Source: Streptomyces lincolnensis
GTDB lineage: Bacteria; Actinomycetota; Actinomycetes; Streptomycetales; Streptomycetaceae
NCBI RefSeq assembly: GCF_021173675.1
Contig: NZ_JAIHON010000009.1
Coordinates: 310,001-374,000 of the forward strand
Length of the DNA: 64,000 nt
Direction of reading: 5' to 3'
Below, piece by piece: positions 41,928 through 50,300 of this stretch. Position 1 is the stretch's first letter, and each line of letters begins with the position of its first letter. Position numbers and translations under genes: made by a program. The notes beneath the pieces were generated by a model. The model was not told where the DNA came from and did no database searches. It saw only the letters and a program-made list of their open reading frames with translations.

Positions 41928-42014
41928 ATGACCACCACGAGCTACCGCACCCCTGCGACCGAGGCGACCATGACGCCCGGTGCTCGTTGTATGTGTCGAA
42001 TGTGCGCCTGCTAG
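41928..42014 (+). CDS. Cys/Met-rich leader peptide upstream of metNIQ
   Basis: A 28-codon ORF ending CMCRMCAC-stop, with four Cys and three Met in its last 14 residues. Two of the Cys codons are TGT and nearby Arg codons are CGT and CGA, all rare in this genome, which would slow ribosomes specifically here. It sits about 160 bp upstream of metN and just after a promoter-like pair. Ribosome stalling when Cys or Met charged tRNA is scarce could alter folding of the following leader (a hairpin such as CTCGC...GCGAG lies near 42042) and raise metNIQ expression. A shorter 14-codon version could start at ATG 41970 with GAGG upstream. This reading is inference. Confidence 0.7.
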   Translation: MTTTSYRTPATEATMTPGARCMCRMCAC

Positions 42015-42171
42015 AGGGCCCCCGCACCACCCCTTGAGGTCTCGCGCCCCGAAGCGAGCCGCCGTGGCATGTCCGTGCGCATCCCGTACGTGACCACGCT
42101 GCCCCACGCACATCTTCTCTCCCGTACCAGGGCACACTCACGCCCGCGTACTCGACAGTGACGGAAACCCA

Positions 42172-43221
42172 GTGATCACCACATCGGGCCTCACCAAGGT
42201 CTACCGCTCCCGCGGCCGCGAGGTCACCGCCCTGGACGGCGTCGACCTGCACGTCCGCGAAGGCGAGGTGTACGGCGTCATCGGCCAGTCCGGCGCCGGC
42301 AAGTCCTCGCTCATCCGCTGCGTCAACCTGCTGGAGCGCCCCACCGCCGGCACGGTCACCGTCGCCGGACAGGACCTCACCGCCCTCGCCGGGCGCGGTC
42401 CCCGGGCCGGCAAGGAACTGCGGCAGGCGCGCAGCCGTATCGGCATGGTCTTCCAGCACTTCAACCTGCTGTCCACCCGGACGGTCCAGGACAACGTCGA
42501 GCTGCCCCTCGAAATCCTCGGCACGTCCGGCAAGGAGCGCTCCCGCAAGGCGCTCGACCTGCTCGACCTCGTCGGCCTCGCCGACCAGGCGGGCGCCTAC
42601 CCGGCCCAGCTCTCCGGCGGCCAGAAGCAGCGAGTCGGCATCGCCCGCGCCCTGGCCGGCGACCCGAAGGTGCTGCTGTCCGACGAGGCCACCAGCGCCC
42701 TGGACCCGGAGACCACACGCTCCATCCTCCAGCTGCTGCGCGACCTGAACCGGCAACTGGGCCTGACCGTCCTGCTCATCACCCACGAGATGGACGTCGT
42801 GAAGTCTGTCTGCGACTCCGCCGCGCTCATGGAGCGGGGCCGGATCGTGGAGTCCGGCACGGTCGGCGAGCTGCTCGCGACCCCGGGCTCCCAGCTGGCG
42901 TCCGCGCTCTTCCCGGTGAGCGGCGAGGTCTCCGCCGACGACCGCACCGTCGTCGACGTCACCTTCCAGGGCGAGGCCGCCACCCAGCCCGTCATCTCCC
43001 AGCTCTCGCGCACCTACAACATCGACATATCGATCCTCGGCGCGGCCATCGACACCGTCGGCGGCCTCCAGGTCGGCCGGATGCGCATCGAACTGCCCGG
43101 CCGCTACGAGGACAACGTGGTGCCCATCGGCTTCCTGCGCGAACAGGGCCTCCAGATCGACGTCGTCGGCCAGGGCCACGAGGGCCAGGAGTCCGTACTG
43201 GTGAAGGAAGGTGCCAAGTGA
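42172..43221 (+). CDS. metN: Methionine ABC transporter ATP-binding protein
   Basis: 349 residues. Walker A GQSGAGKSS is at residues 38-46; the signature motif LSGGQKQRVGIARAL and Walker B VLLSDEATSALDPE follow. The C-terminal about 80 residues form the NIL domain (VVDVTFQGEAATQPVISQL onward), the methionine-binding regulatory domain that marks MetN. It powers methionine uptake and is inhibited by internal methionine in E. coli. The GTG at 42172 starts MITTSGLTKVYRS. The stop overlaps metI as GTGA. The Cys/Met leader peptide lies upstream. Confidence 0.96.
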   Translation: MITTSGLTKVYRSRGREVTALDGVDLHVREGEVYGVIGQSGAGKSSLIRCVNLLERPTAGTVTVAGQDLTALAGRGPRAGKELRQARSRIGMVFQHFNLLSTRTVQDNVELPLEILGTSGKERSRKALDLLDLVGLADQAGAYPAQLSGGQKQRVGIARALAGDPKVLLSDEATSALDPETTRSILQLLRDLNRQLGLTVLLITHEMDVVKSVCDSAALMERGRIVESGTVGELLATPGSQLASALFPVSGEVSADDRTVVDVTFQGEAATQPVISQLSRTYNIDISILGAAIDTVGGLQVGRMRIELPGRYEDNVVPIGFLREQGLQIDVVGQGHEGQESVLVKEGAK

Positions 43222-43943
43222 CCTGGTCCGAGATGCAGCCCCTGCTGGAGCAGGCCTGTTGGGACACCCTCTACATGGTCGGCTGGTCCACGCTCATCGC
43301 CGTCGTCGGCGGGCTCCCGCTCGGCGTGCTCCTGGTCCTCACCGACCGGGGCGGACTGCTCCAGAACGTCGTCGCCAACAAGGTCATCGGGCAGGTCGTG
43401 AACGTCGCCCGCTCGATGCCGTTCATCATCCTCATGGTCGCGCTGATGGGCTTCACCCGCTCGATCACCGGGACGACCATCGGCCGCGAGGCCGCCATCG
43501 TGCCGCTCGCCGTCGGCGCCATCCCCTTCTTCGCGCGCCTGGTCGAGACGGCTGTCCGCGAAGTGGACGGCGGCCTGGTCGAAGCCGTGCAGTCGATGGG
43601 CGGCAACACCTGGACGATCGTCCGCAAGGTCCTCGTCCCGGAGGCCCTGCCCTCGCTGATCGCCAGCACCACGACCACGATCGTCGCCCTCATCGGCTAC
43701 TCGGCGATGGCCGGCACGGTCGGCGCCGGCGGCCTGGGCGACATCGCCATCCGCTACGGCTACCAGCGCTTCGAGACCGAGCTGATGTGGATCACCGTGG
43801 CGATCCTCGCCGTCGTCATCTCGCTCATCCAGTTCGCCGGCGACTACGCGGCCCGCTCCCTGCACAGCCGCGGCGGCCGGTCGGGACCGGCGCCGAAACT
43901 CCGTCTGCTGAAGGCCGCGACGGCGGACACCAAGACCGTCTGA
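43218..43943 (+). CDS. metI: Methionine ABC transporter permease
   Basis: 241 residues with about five membrane helices and the binding-protein-dependent permease (EAA) motif in VEAVQSMGGNTWTIVRKVLV. It forms the membrane channel with MetN and the MetQ receptor. The C-terminal basic tail (RSGPAPKLRLLKAATADTK) is unusual but plausible as cytoplasmic. GTG at 43218 overlaps the metN stop. Confidence 0.95.
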   Translation: MTWSEMQPLLEQACWDTLYMVGWSTLIAVVGGLPLGVLLVLTDRGGLLQNVVANKVIGQVVNVARSMPFIILMVALMGFTRSITGTTIGREAAIVPLAVGAIPFFARLVETAVREVDGGLVEAVQSMGGNTWTIVRKVLVPEALPSLIASTTTTIVALIGYSAMAGTVGAGGLGDIAIRYGYQRFETELMWITVAILAVVISLIQFAGDYAARSLHSRGGRSGPAPKLRLLKAATADTKTV

Positions 43944-44009
43944 CACCTCCGATTTTCCCGTGGCACCCCCATCACGGGATCGCCGCACCCAAAAGGAAAG
44001 GCACTTTTC

Positions 44010-44837
44010 GTGCGTAACACCGCAAAGTTCACCACCGCCGTCCTCGCCGCCGGAGCCCTCACCCTCGGGCTCACCGCCTGCGGCTCGGGCACCGACGCCG
44101 CCTCCGACACCAGCGGCCCGCTGGTCGTCGCCGCGAGCCCGACCCCGCACGCCGAGATCCTCACCTACGTCAAGGACAACCTGGCGAAGAAGGCCGGACT
44201 CGACCTGGAGGTCAGGGAGTTCACCGACTACGTCACGCCGAACACGGCGACCGAGGACGGCTCGGTGGGCGCCAACTACTTCCAGAACCAGCCGTACCTG
44301 GACGACTTCAACAAGAAGAACGGCACCCACATCGTGCCCGTCGTCACGGTCCACCTGGAGCCGCTCGGCCTCTACTCGCACAAGGTCAAGAGCGCCGACG
44401 CCCTCAAGAGCGGCGCGACGATCGCCGTCCCCAACGACAGCGTCAACGAGGCCCGCGCCCTCAAGCTCCTCGACGCCAACGGGATCATCAAGCTCAAGGC
44501 CGGTGTCGGCAACGAGGCCACCCCCTCCGACATCGCCGAGAACCCCAAGAAGCTGAAGTTCAAGGAGCTGGAGGCGGCCCAGACCCCGCGCTCCCTGGAC
44601 GACGTGGACGCGGCCGTCGTCAACGGCAACTACGCCATCGAGGCCGACCTCAAGCCCGCGAAGGACGCCCTCGTCCTGGAGTCCGCCAAGAACAACCCCT
44701 ACGGCAACTTCCTCGCCGTCAAGAAGGGCAACGAGAAGGACCCGCGCGTCACCAAGCTGGCCAAGCTCCTCACCTCCCCCGAGGTCAAGAAGTTCATCCA
44801 GGACAAGTACGCCGGCTCCGTCATCGCCTCCTTCTGA
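44010..44837 (+). CDS. metQ: Methionine-binding lipoprotein
   Basis: 275 residues. A lipoprotein signal peptide (TTAVLAAGALTLGLTACG) has the lipobox LTAC with the lipidated Cys at about residue 25. The NlpA/MetQ fold follows: VAASPTPHAEILTYVKDNL, VGANYFQNQPYLDDFN and IAVPNDSVNEARALKLLDAN. It captures methionine outside the membrane for MetNI. GTG at 44010 after AAAAGGAAAGG. A 12-bp stretch containing the stop codon (TCCTTCTGAACC) is repeated 21 bp downstream at 44850. Confidence 0.95.
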   Translation: MRNTAKFTTAVLAAGALTLGLTACGSGTDAASDTSGPLVVAASPTPHAEILTYVKDNLAKKAGLDLEVREFTDYVTPNTATEDGSVGANYFQNQPYLDDFNKKNGTHIVPVVTVHLEPLGLYSHKVKSADALKSGATIAVPNDSVNEARALKLLDANGIIKLKAGVGNEATPSDIAENPKKLKFKELEAAQTPRSLDDVDAAVVNGNYAIEADLKPAKDALVLESAKNNPYGNFLAVKKGNEKDPRVTKLAKLLTSPEVKKFIQDKYAGSVIASF

Positions 44838-45006
44838 ACCGACCGGGCGTCCTTCTGAACCCACCGGCGCGTATACGACGTATCACCACGCACGGGGTCC
44901 ACTCCCTCACCGGGGGTAGACCCCGTCGTGCGGTTCCGTGCCCGGATGCTGCATGCTGGGCAGTTCAGCTGGCCCTGAAGGTTTTCCGACGGTTACGGAG
45001 TGGCGC

Positions 45007-45645
45007 ATGAGTGGCACCTTCCCCAACATCTCCATCAGCACGGAGCGGTTGGTGCTGCGCCCCTTCGAGGAGGCGGACGTCGAATCGTTCGCCGCGATGA
45101 TGAACGACGAGCAGGTCACCGCCTGGACCTCCGCACCGCAGCCCTACACGGAGGCCCACGCCCGCGACTGGATCACCCGGATCGCCCCCGCCGAACGCTC
45201 CGAGGGCCGCGGCATCGTCTTCGCCGTCACCGAGTTCCTCACCCAGCGCCTCGTCGGCATCGTGCACCTCCAGAACACGAACTGGCGCGTTCGCGCCAGC
45301 GAGCTCGCCTACGTCGTCGCCCCCTGGGCGCGCGGCGAGGGCTACGCCTCCGAGGCCGCCCTCGCCACCGCCCAGTGGCTCTTCCACGACCAGAAGTTCG
45401 AACGGCTGGAACTGCGCACCGCCGCCGACAACACCGCCTCCCAGCAGGTGGCCCAGAAGATCGGCTGCATCAGCGAGGGAGTCCTGCGCAACGCCTGGAT
45501 AGCGCGCGCCAGGACCGGTGACGGCGAGTGGACCGACGTCCGCACCGACGTGATCGTCTGGAGCCTGCTGCCGGAGGACCTCGCCGGAATCGCCGAGCAG
45601 CTGGCCGACGCCGACGGATTCACCTCGTACTCCGACTGGAACTGA
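45007..45645 (+). CDS. GNAT-family N-acetyltransferase (RimJ/RimL type)
   Basis: A 212-residue acetyltransferase of the RimJ/RimL subgroup. It begins ISTERLVLRPFEEADVESFA, has the acetyl-CoA block YVVAPWARGEGYASEAALATAQWL and the late LELRTAADNTASQQVAQKIG motif. It probably modifies a protein N-terminus or small amine. The ATG at 45007 follows ACGGAG; an upstream ATG at 44938 would add a Cys-rich, unlikely extension. It is not coupled to metQ. Confidence 0.88.
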   Translation: MSGTFPNISISTERLVLRPFEEADVESFAAMMNDEQVTAWTSAPQPYTEAHARDWITRIAPAERSEGRGIVFAVTEFLTQRLVGIVHLQNTNWRVRASELAYVVAPWARGEGYASEAALATAQWLFHDQKFERLELRTAADNTASQQVAQKIGCISEGVLRNAWIARARTGDGEWTDVRTDVIVWSLLPEDLAGIAEQLADADGFTSYSDWN

Positions 45646-45759
45646 CCGGATCCCGTCGAGGGCGACGAAACCGCTTCCGGGCTTCACCGGGTACTCTCAC
45701 GGAGCCCCCTCGCGGGCTGCCCGCGACGACCTGCGCGAACCCCTGGAGACTGAGACACG

Positions 45760-46971
45760 ATGGCCGACCGCGTCACGGTGATCGGCTGGGACGGCTCGCC
45801 GCTGACCGCCGCGGCACGCTCCGCTCTGGGCGCCGCCACCCTGGTGGCCGGTGCCGCCCACCACCTCGCCCTCGCCGAGGTACCGCCCACCGCCGAACGC
45901 ATCCGCCTCGGCAGCGTGGCCCTCGCCGCCCGCCGGATCGCCGGACACCGCGGCACCGCGGTGGTGTTCGCCGACGGCGACCCCGGGTTCTTCGGCGTCG
46001 TACGGACCCTGCGCGCCCCCGAGTTCGGCCTGGAGGTCGAGGTCGTCCCCGGTGTCTCCTCGGTCGCCGCCGCCTTCGCCCGCGCCGGCATGCCCTGGGA
46101 CGACGCACAGGTGGTCGTCGCACACCGACGCACCCTGCGCCGCGCGGTGAACGTGTGCCGCGCCCACACCAAGGTCGCCGTCCTCACCTCACCCGGCGCC
46201 GGACCCGCCGAACTCGGGCTGCTCCTGGAGGGCGTTCACCGCACCTTCGTCATCTGCGAGGAACTCGGCACCGAGCACGAACAGGTCACCGTCGTCACCT
46301 CCGACAAGGCCGCCGACCACACCTGGCGCGACCCGAACGTCGTCATCGTCCTCGGCGGCGCCTCGGCCGCGACGGACGGCGGCGGCTGGATCGCCGGCCG
46401 CGACCCGGCCACCGGCCCACGCGGCTGGACCCTGCCCGCCGAGTCCTACGGCGGTCTCATGGGCGAGGGCGAACTGGAACCGCTCCGCGCCGCCCAACTC
46501 GTCCGGCTCGGGCCGCGCGTCGGTGACCTCGTGTGGGACATCGGCTGCGGCAGCGGGGCCTTCGCCACCGAGGCCGCCCGGGCCGGCGCCGCCGTCATCG
46601 CCGTGGACCGCGACCCCCGGGCCTGCGAGCGCACCGCCGCCAACGCGCGCGCCTTCGGGCTCCAGCTCCAGACCGTGCACGGCACCGCCCCGCACGTCCT
46701 GGAGAACCTCCCCGAACCGGACGTCGTCCGCGTCGCCGGCGGGGGAGCGGCCGTGGTCTCCGCGGTCGCCGACCGGCGTCCGCAGCGCATCGTCACGCAC
46801 GCGGCGACCCGGGACGCCGCCGAAATCATCGGCCGCGACCTGAGCGGGCACGGCTACCAGGTGGAGTGCGCGCTCGTCCAGTCCGTCGAACTCGACACCA
46901 GGGCCTGGACGGAGACCGAACGGAGCGTCGCGTTCCTGCTCAGCGGCCTGTTGCCGGACCGCACGGCCTGA
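45760..46971 (+). CDS. cobL: Precorrin-6Y C5,15-methyltransferase, CbiE-CbiT fusion
   Basis: A 403-residue bifunctional enzyme of cobalamin synthesis. It methylates C5 and C15 of precorrin-6 and removes the C12 acetate carboxyl. Residues about 1-200 are the CbiE/SUMT-like methylase (VVPGVSSVAAAFARAGMPW). Residues about 225-400 are the CbiT SAM-binding decarboxylase/methylase (VGDLVWDIGCGSGAFATEAA). Start ATG at 45760. It is separated from the downstream cobT fusion by an about 370-bp region. Confidence 0.95.
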   Translation: MADRVTVIGWDGSPLTAAARSALGAATLVAGAAHHLALAEVPPTAERIRLGSVALAARRIAGHRGTAVVFADGDPGFFGVVRTLRAPEFGLEVEVVPGVSSVAAAFARAGMPWDDAQVVVAHRRTLRRAVNVCRAHTKVAVLTSPGAGPAELGLLLEGVHRTFVICEELGTEHEQVTVVTSDKAADHTWRDPNVVIVLGGASAATDGGGWIAGRDPATGPRGWTLPAESYGGLMGEGELEPLRAAQLVRLGPRVGDLVWDIGCGSGAFATEAARAGAAVIAVDRDPRACERTAANARAFGLQLQTVHGTAPHVLENLPEPDVVRVAGGGAAVVSAVADRRPQRIVTHAATRDAAEIIGRDLSGHGYQVECALVQSVELDTRAWTETERSVAFLLSGLLPDRTA

Positions 46972-47338
46972 CCCTCTTTGTCGTCCCCGTGATCCTGTTG
47001 TCGTACTGCGCGCGGTAGGCTGGCCGATCGTTGTACCGCACTCGGACGCCCGGCGCTTCGTCGGTCAATGTCCCGAAAACACGCCCGTTTTGGGGTGGGT
47101 GTGGTACGGCACAACCGGAGGACGCGCAACGTGGCGCAGTCCACAGCGGGCCGTCGCGGATCAACCTGTCGCGACGGAGCAACGGCCGCGACAATGCCAG
47201 TTAATGGCTTTGTCGTCTTTTGTCGACGGGTCGTTCGTGCCGCTGGGCACGCACGCTCGTTCTTCACCGTGGGGCGGTGGGTGCGCCGTTCCGGGTGAGC
47301 CGGCCGTAGAAGCACTAACCGATGGGCGAGGGGTACGC
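46972..47338. other. Long structured leader region before bluB-cobT
   Basis: A 367-bp gap with no convincing gene. It contains several hairpins: CCCGAAAAC-ACGCCC-GTTTTGGGG near 47072-47095, CGTCGCG/CGCGACG near 47155-47180 and GTGCC/GGCAC near 47238. A 76-codon ORF (47068-47298) has no good ribosome-binding site. I looked for a cobalamin riboswitch B12 box and did not find one. It could be a long 5' leader of unknown class. Confidence 0.4.
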
Positions 47339-50300
47339 ATGACCGACACCGGCCAGGTCCCGGGCGAGGGGCTGCCGGAGAACGCAGGCATGGTGGAGCA
47401 GCCGGGCGTGCCGGGTGCGTACACCTACCTCTCCGAGACCACCACCGAGGACGACGACCTCCTGCTGCTGCCGGGCGCCCAGAGCCCCTGGGGCAACGAG
47501 GTCGCCCCGCCCGTACCCGAGCCGGTCGTCGAGACCGTCCACGAGCCGGGCCCGCACGAGATGGCGGGCCGTGACAGCGGCTCGCACGACCTCAGCGCCG
47601 TCCGTATGCCCAACCCCGCCCAGGCGACGGCCCCGCCCCGGCGCCCCCTCCACCTCGGCCCGCCCATCCCCGACGCCTCCGCGAGCCCGGTCCGCTCCCT
47701 CGCCGACCGCGGCGCGGTGGGCGCTCCGGTACGCCAGTCCGGCCCGCCCACGGCAGGTCCCGAGTACCTCGACGTCCCGCAGGCGCGCGAGATGACCCCG
47801 CAGGCGGCGGCGCCGTGGGGTTCGACGCCGGTCCAGGGCGCCGTACAGGCGCCGGTGGCCCCTCAGGCACCGGCTGCCGAAACGGTTGTTCCGGCAGCCG
47901 AACCGGTGGGCGTGGCCGCCCACTCCGGCGAGCCGATGGCCGCGGCCCACGCCGCGGTGTCCCGCCCCGCCGCGGAGGCCGTCGCCGTGCCGGCACCGGG
48001 TGAGGCCCCTCCGTCCCCGGACGCGAGCCTCGCTCCGCAGGGGTACGAGGGCGAGCCCGCCGGCCAGGTCCCGGCCCCGGTTCAGCCGGAGACCGCGGCG
48101 ACGTTCGGCGGCGACGCGGTCCCCGCGGACCCGTATGCCCAGGCCCCCGGTCCGTGGCCGGAGAGCCCCCAGGAACCCGAGGGCGGGCAGCTGCCCGAGG
48201 GTGTCCAGGCTGCTGACTTCGCTCAGGTTCCGGGAGACGGGGGAGACACGCAGGTTCCGGAGGCCGGGCAGGCTCCCGAGGCCGCTCAGCCCGTGGAGAG
48301 CGCACCGACTTCGGAGGACCTGCAGAGCCCCGAGGGCGCGCAGCTTCCTGAGGGCGTCCAGGCCCCGGAGGCAGGGCAGGCCGCCGAGGTCGCGCAGTCC
48401 GCGGAGAGCGCGCCGACGCCCGAGGGGGTTCAGACCCCCGAGACCGCGCAGGCTCCCGGAGACGTCCAGGCCGCTCCGGAGGCCGCTCAGGCTCCCGAGG
48501 CCGCTCAGGCCGCCGAGACCGCACCGGTTCCGGAGAGCGTGCAGAGCCCCGAGGCCGCGCAGGTTCCGGAAGGCGTCCAGCCTCCGGCCGACGTACAGAT
48601 TCCGCAGCCCGATCAGCTGCCGGAGACCCCGCCCGTCCCGGACGCCGACCAGGCACCGGTCGCCGGCCCCCTTGAGGGCCCGGCCCCGGACTCGACCGAG
48701 ACCCCGACCGCCGAGATCGAGGGCACGGCCGCCGAGACCGGCCCCGCCGAGGTCGCCGGAGCGGACGCCCTGCCCGCCCCGGGCGAGATGCCGGAAGCAG
48801 CCCCCGCACCGGACGCCCCCCAGGGCCCGGAAGACATGGCAGCCATGGCGGACCCGGACCCGGACCCGGACCCGGACCTGGTGATGGACCCGGCCACCGA
48901 GCAGATGGCAGCCGCCGCTCAGGAAGCCGCCCCCACCCCGGAAGACGCCCAGGACACCGAGTTCGCACACCCCGCCGAGACCGCGACCGCCCCCGAGCCC
49001 GCGACCGCCCCCGACGGCACCCCCGAACCCGAGGACATGCCCGCCCCCGAGGCCCTCACCCCCGAGCCCGCCGACACGACGCCAGGATCCGTACCGCCCC
49101 CCGGAGCCGAGCCCACCCCGGCCGTCGACCCCGGCGCCCCCGACACCGCCGTACAGGACACGGCTCCCGCCCCGGAAGCCCCGGAAGCCGTACCGGCCCC
49201 GCAGCCCGAGGACGGCCTCACGGCGCCCGGCGACGCGGAACCCCTCGCGGCGGCGCACGCCGAGGCCATCGCGCCCGAGCAGGACCAGGCACCCGTCGCG
49301 GAAGCTCAGCCGACCCCGGCCGTCGCCCCGCCCGCGCAGGGCCCCAAACTCGCCCCGGACACGCGGCCGGAACAGCTCATGGCGCAGGACACCGCCGCGG
49401 CGCCCACCCCGGCCGTCGCCGAAACCGCCCCGCCCCACCCCGAGTTCGTCCCGGTGGAGGGCTCCGTGCCCACCACCCCGCACCTCGCCCCGACACCCCC
49501 GCACGCCACGCCCCTCCCCGCCCAGGAACCGGCTCCGGTCCCCGCGCCCCGTGACGGCGACCCCGAGGTCGTACAGAACGCCGACGACCTGGACACCCGG
49601 GCGGCCGACCAGGAGGACCGGGCGGTTCAGCAGCCCGGGGGAGAAGAGGGCGCGGCCGTGGACGACGTACGGCAGCCCGCCGGCCCGGCGGCGCCCCCCT
49701 ACGACGACGCCGAGCGGGAGGCCGTGCTCAAGGTGATGCGCGAGCGCCGCGACATCCGCAACGGCTTCCGCAGCGACCCCATCCCGCACGAGGTGCTGCT
49801 GCGTGTCCTGGAGGCGGCGCACACCGCGCCCTCCGTGGGCCACTCGCAGCCGTGGGACTTCGTGGTGATCCGGTCCGCCGAGACCCGGCAGGCCATGCAC
49901 GAACTGGCCGCGCGCCAGCGCGACGCCTACGCGAAGTCCCTCCCCAAGGGCCGGGCGAAACAGTTCAAGGAACTGAAGATCGAGGCGATCCTCGACACCC
50001 CGGTGAACATCGTCGTCACCGCCGACCCCACCCGCGGCGGCCGGCACACCCTCGGCCGGCACACCCAGCCGCAGATGGCCCCGTACTCCGCCGCGCTCGC
50101 GGTCGAGAACCTCTGGCTCGCCGCGCGCGCCGAGGGCCTCGGCGTCGGCTGGGTCAGCTTCTTCGACGAGCGCGAGATGGTCCGCGCCCTCGGCCTGCCC
50201 GAGCACCTGGAGGTCATCGCCTACCTGTGCGTCGGATACGTCGACGAGTTCCCGGAAGAGCCCGAGCTGATGCAGGCCGGCTGGTCCAAGCGCCGCCCGC

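Noticed and set aside
42015..42171. SAM or S-box riboswitch before metN
   Set aside because: No matching core motif; the Cys/Met leader ORF explains the region better.
47068..47298. 76-codon ORF before bluB-cobT
   Set aside because: No ribosome-binding site and overlaps structured leader; cannot be distinguished from chance.
46972..47338. Cobalamin riboswitch before bluB-cobT
   Set aside because: The conserved B12 box and core loops were not found.
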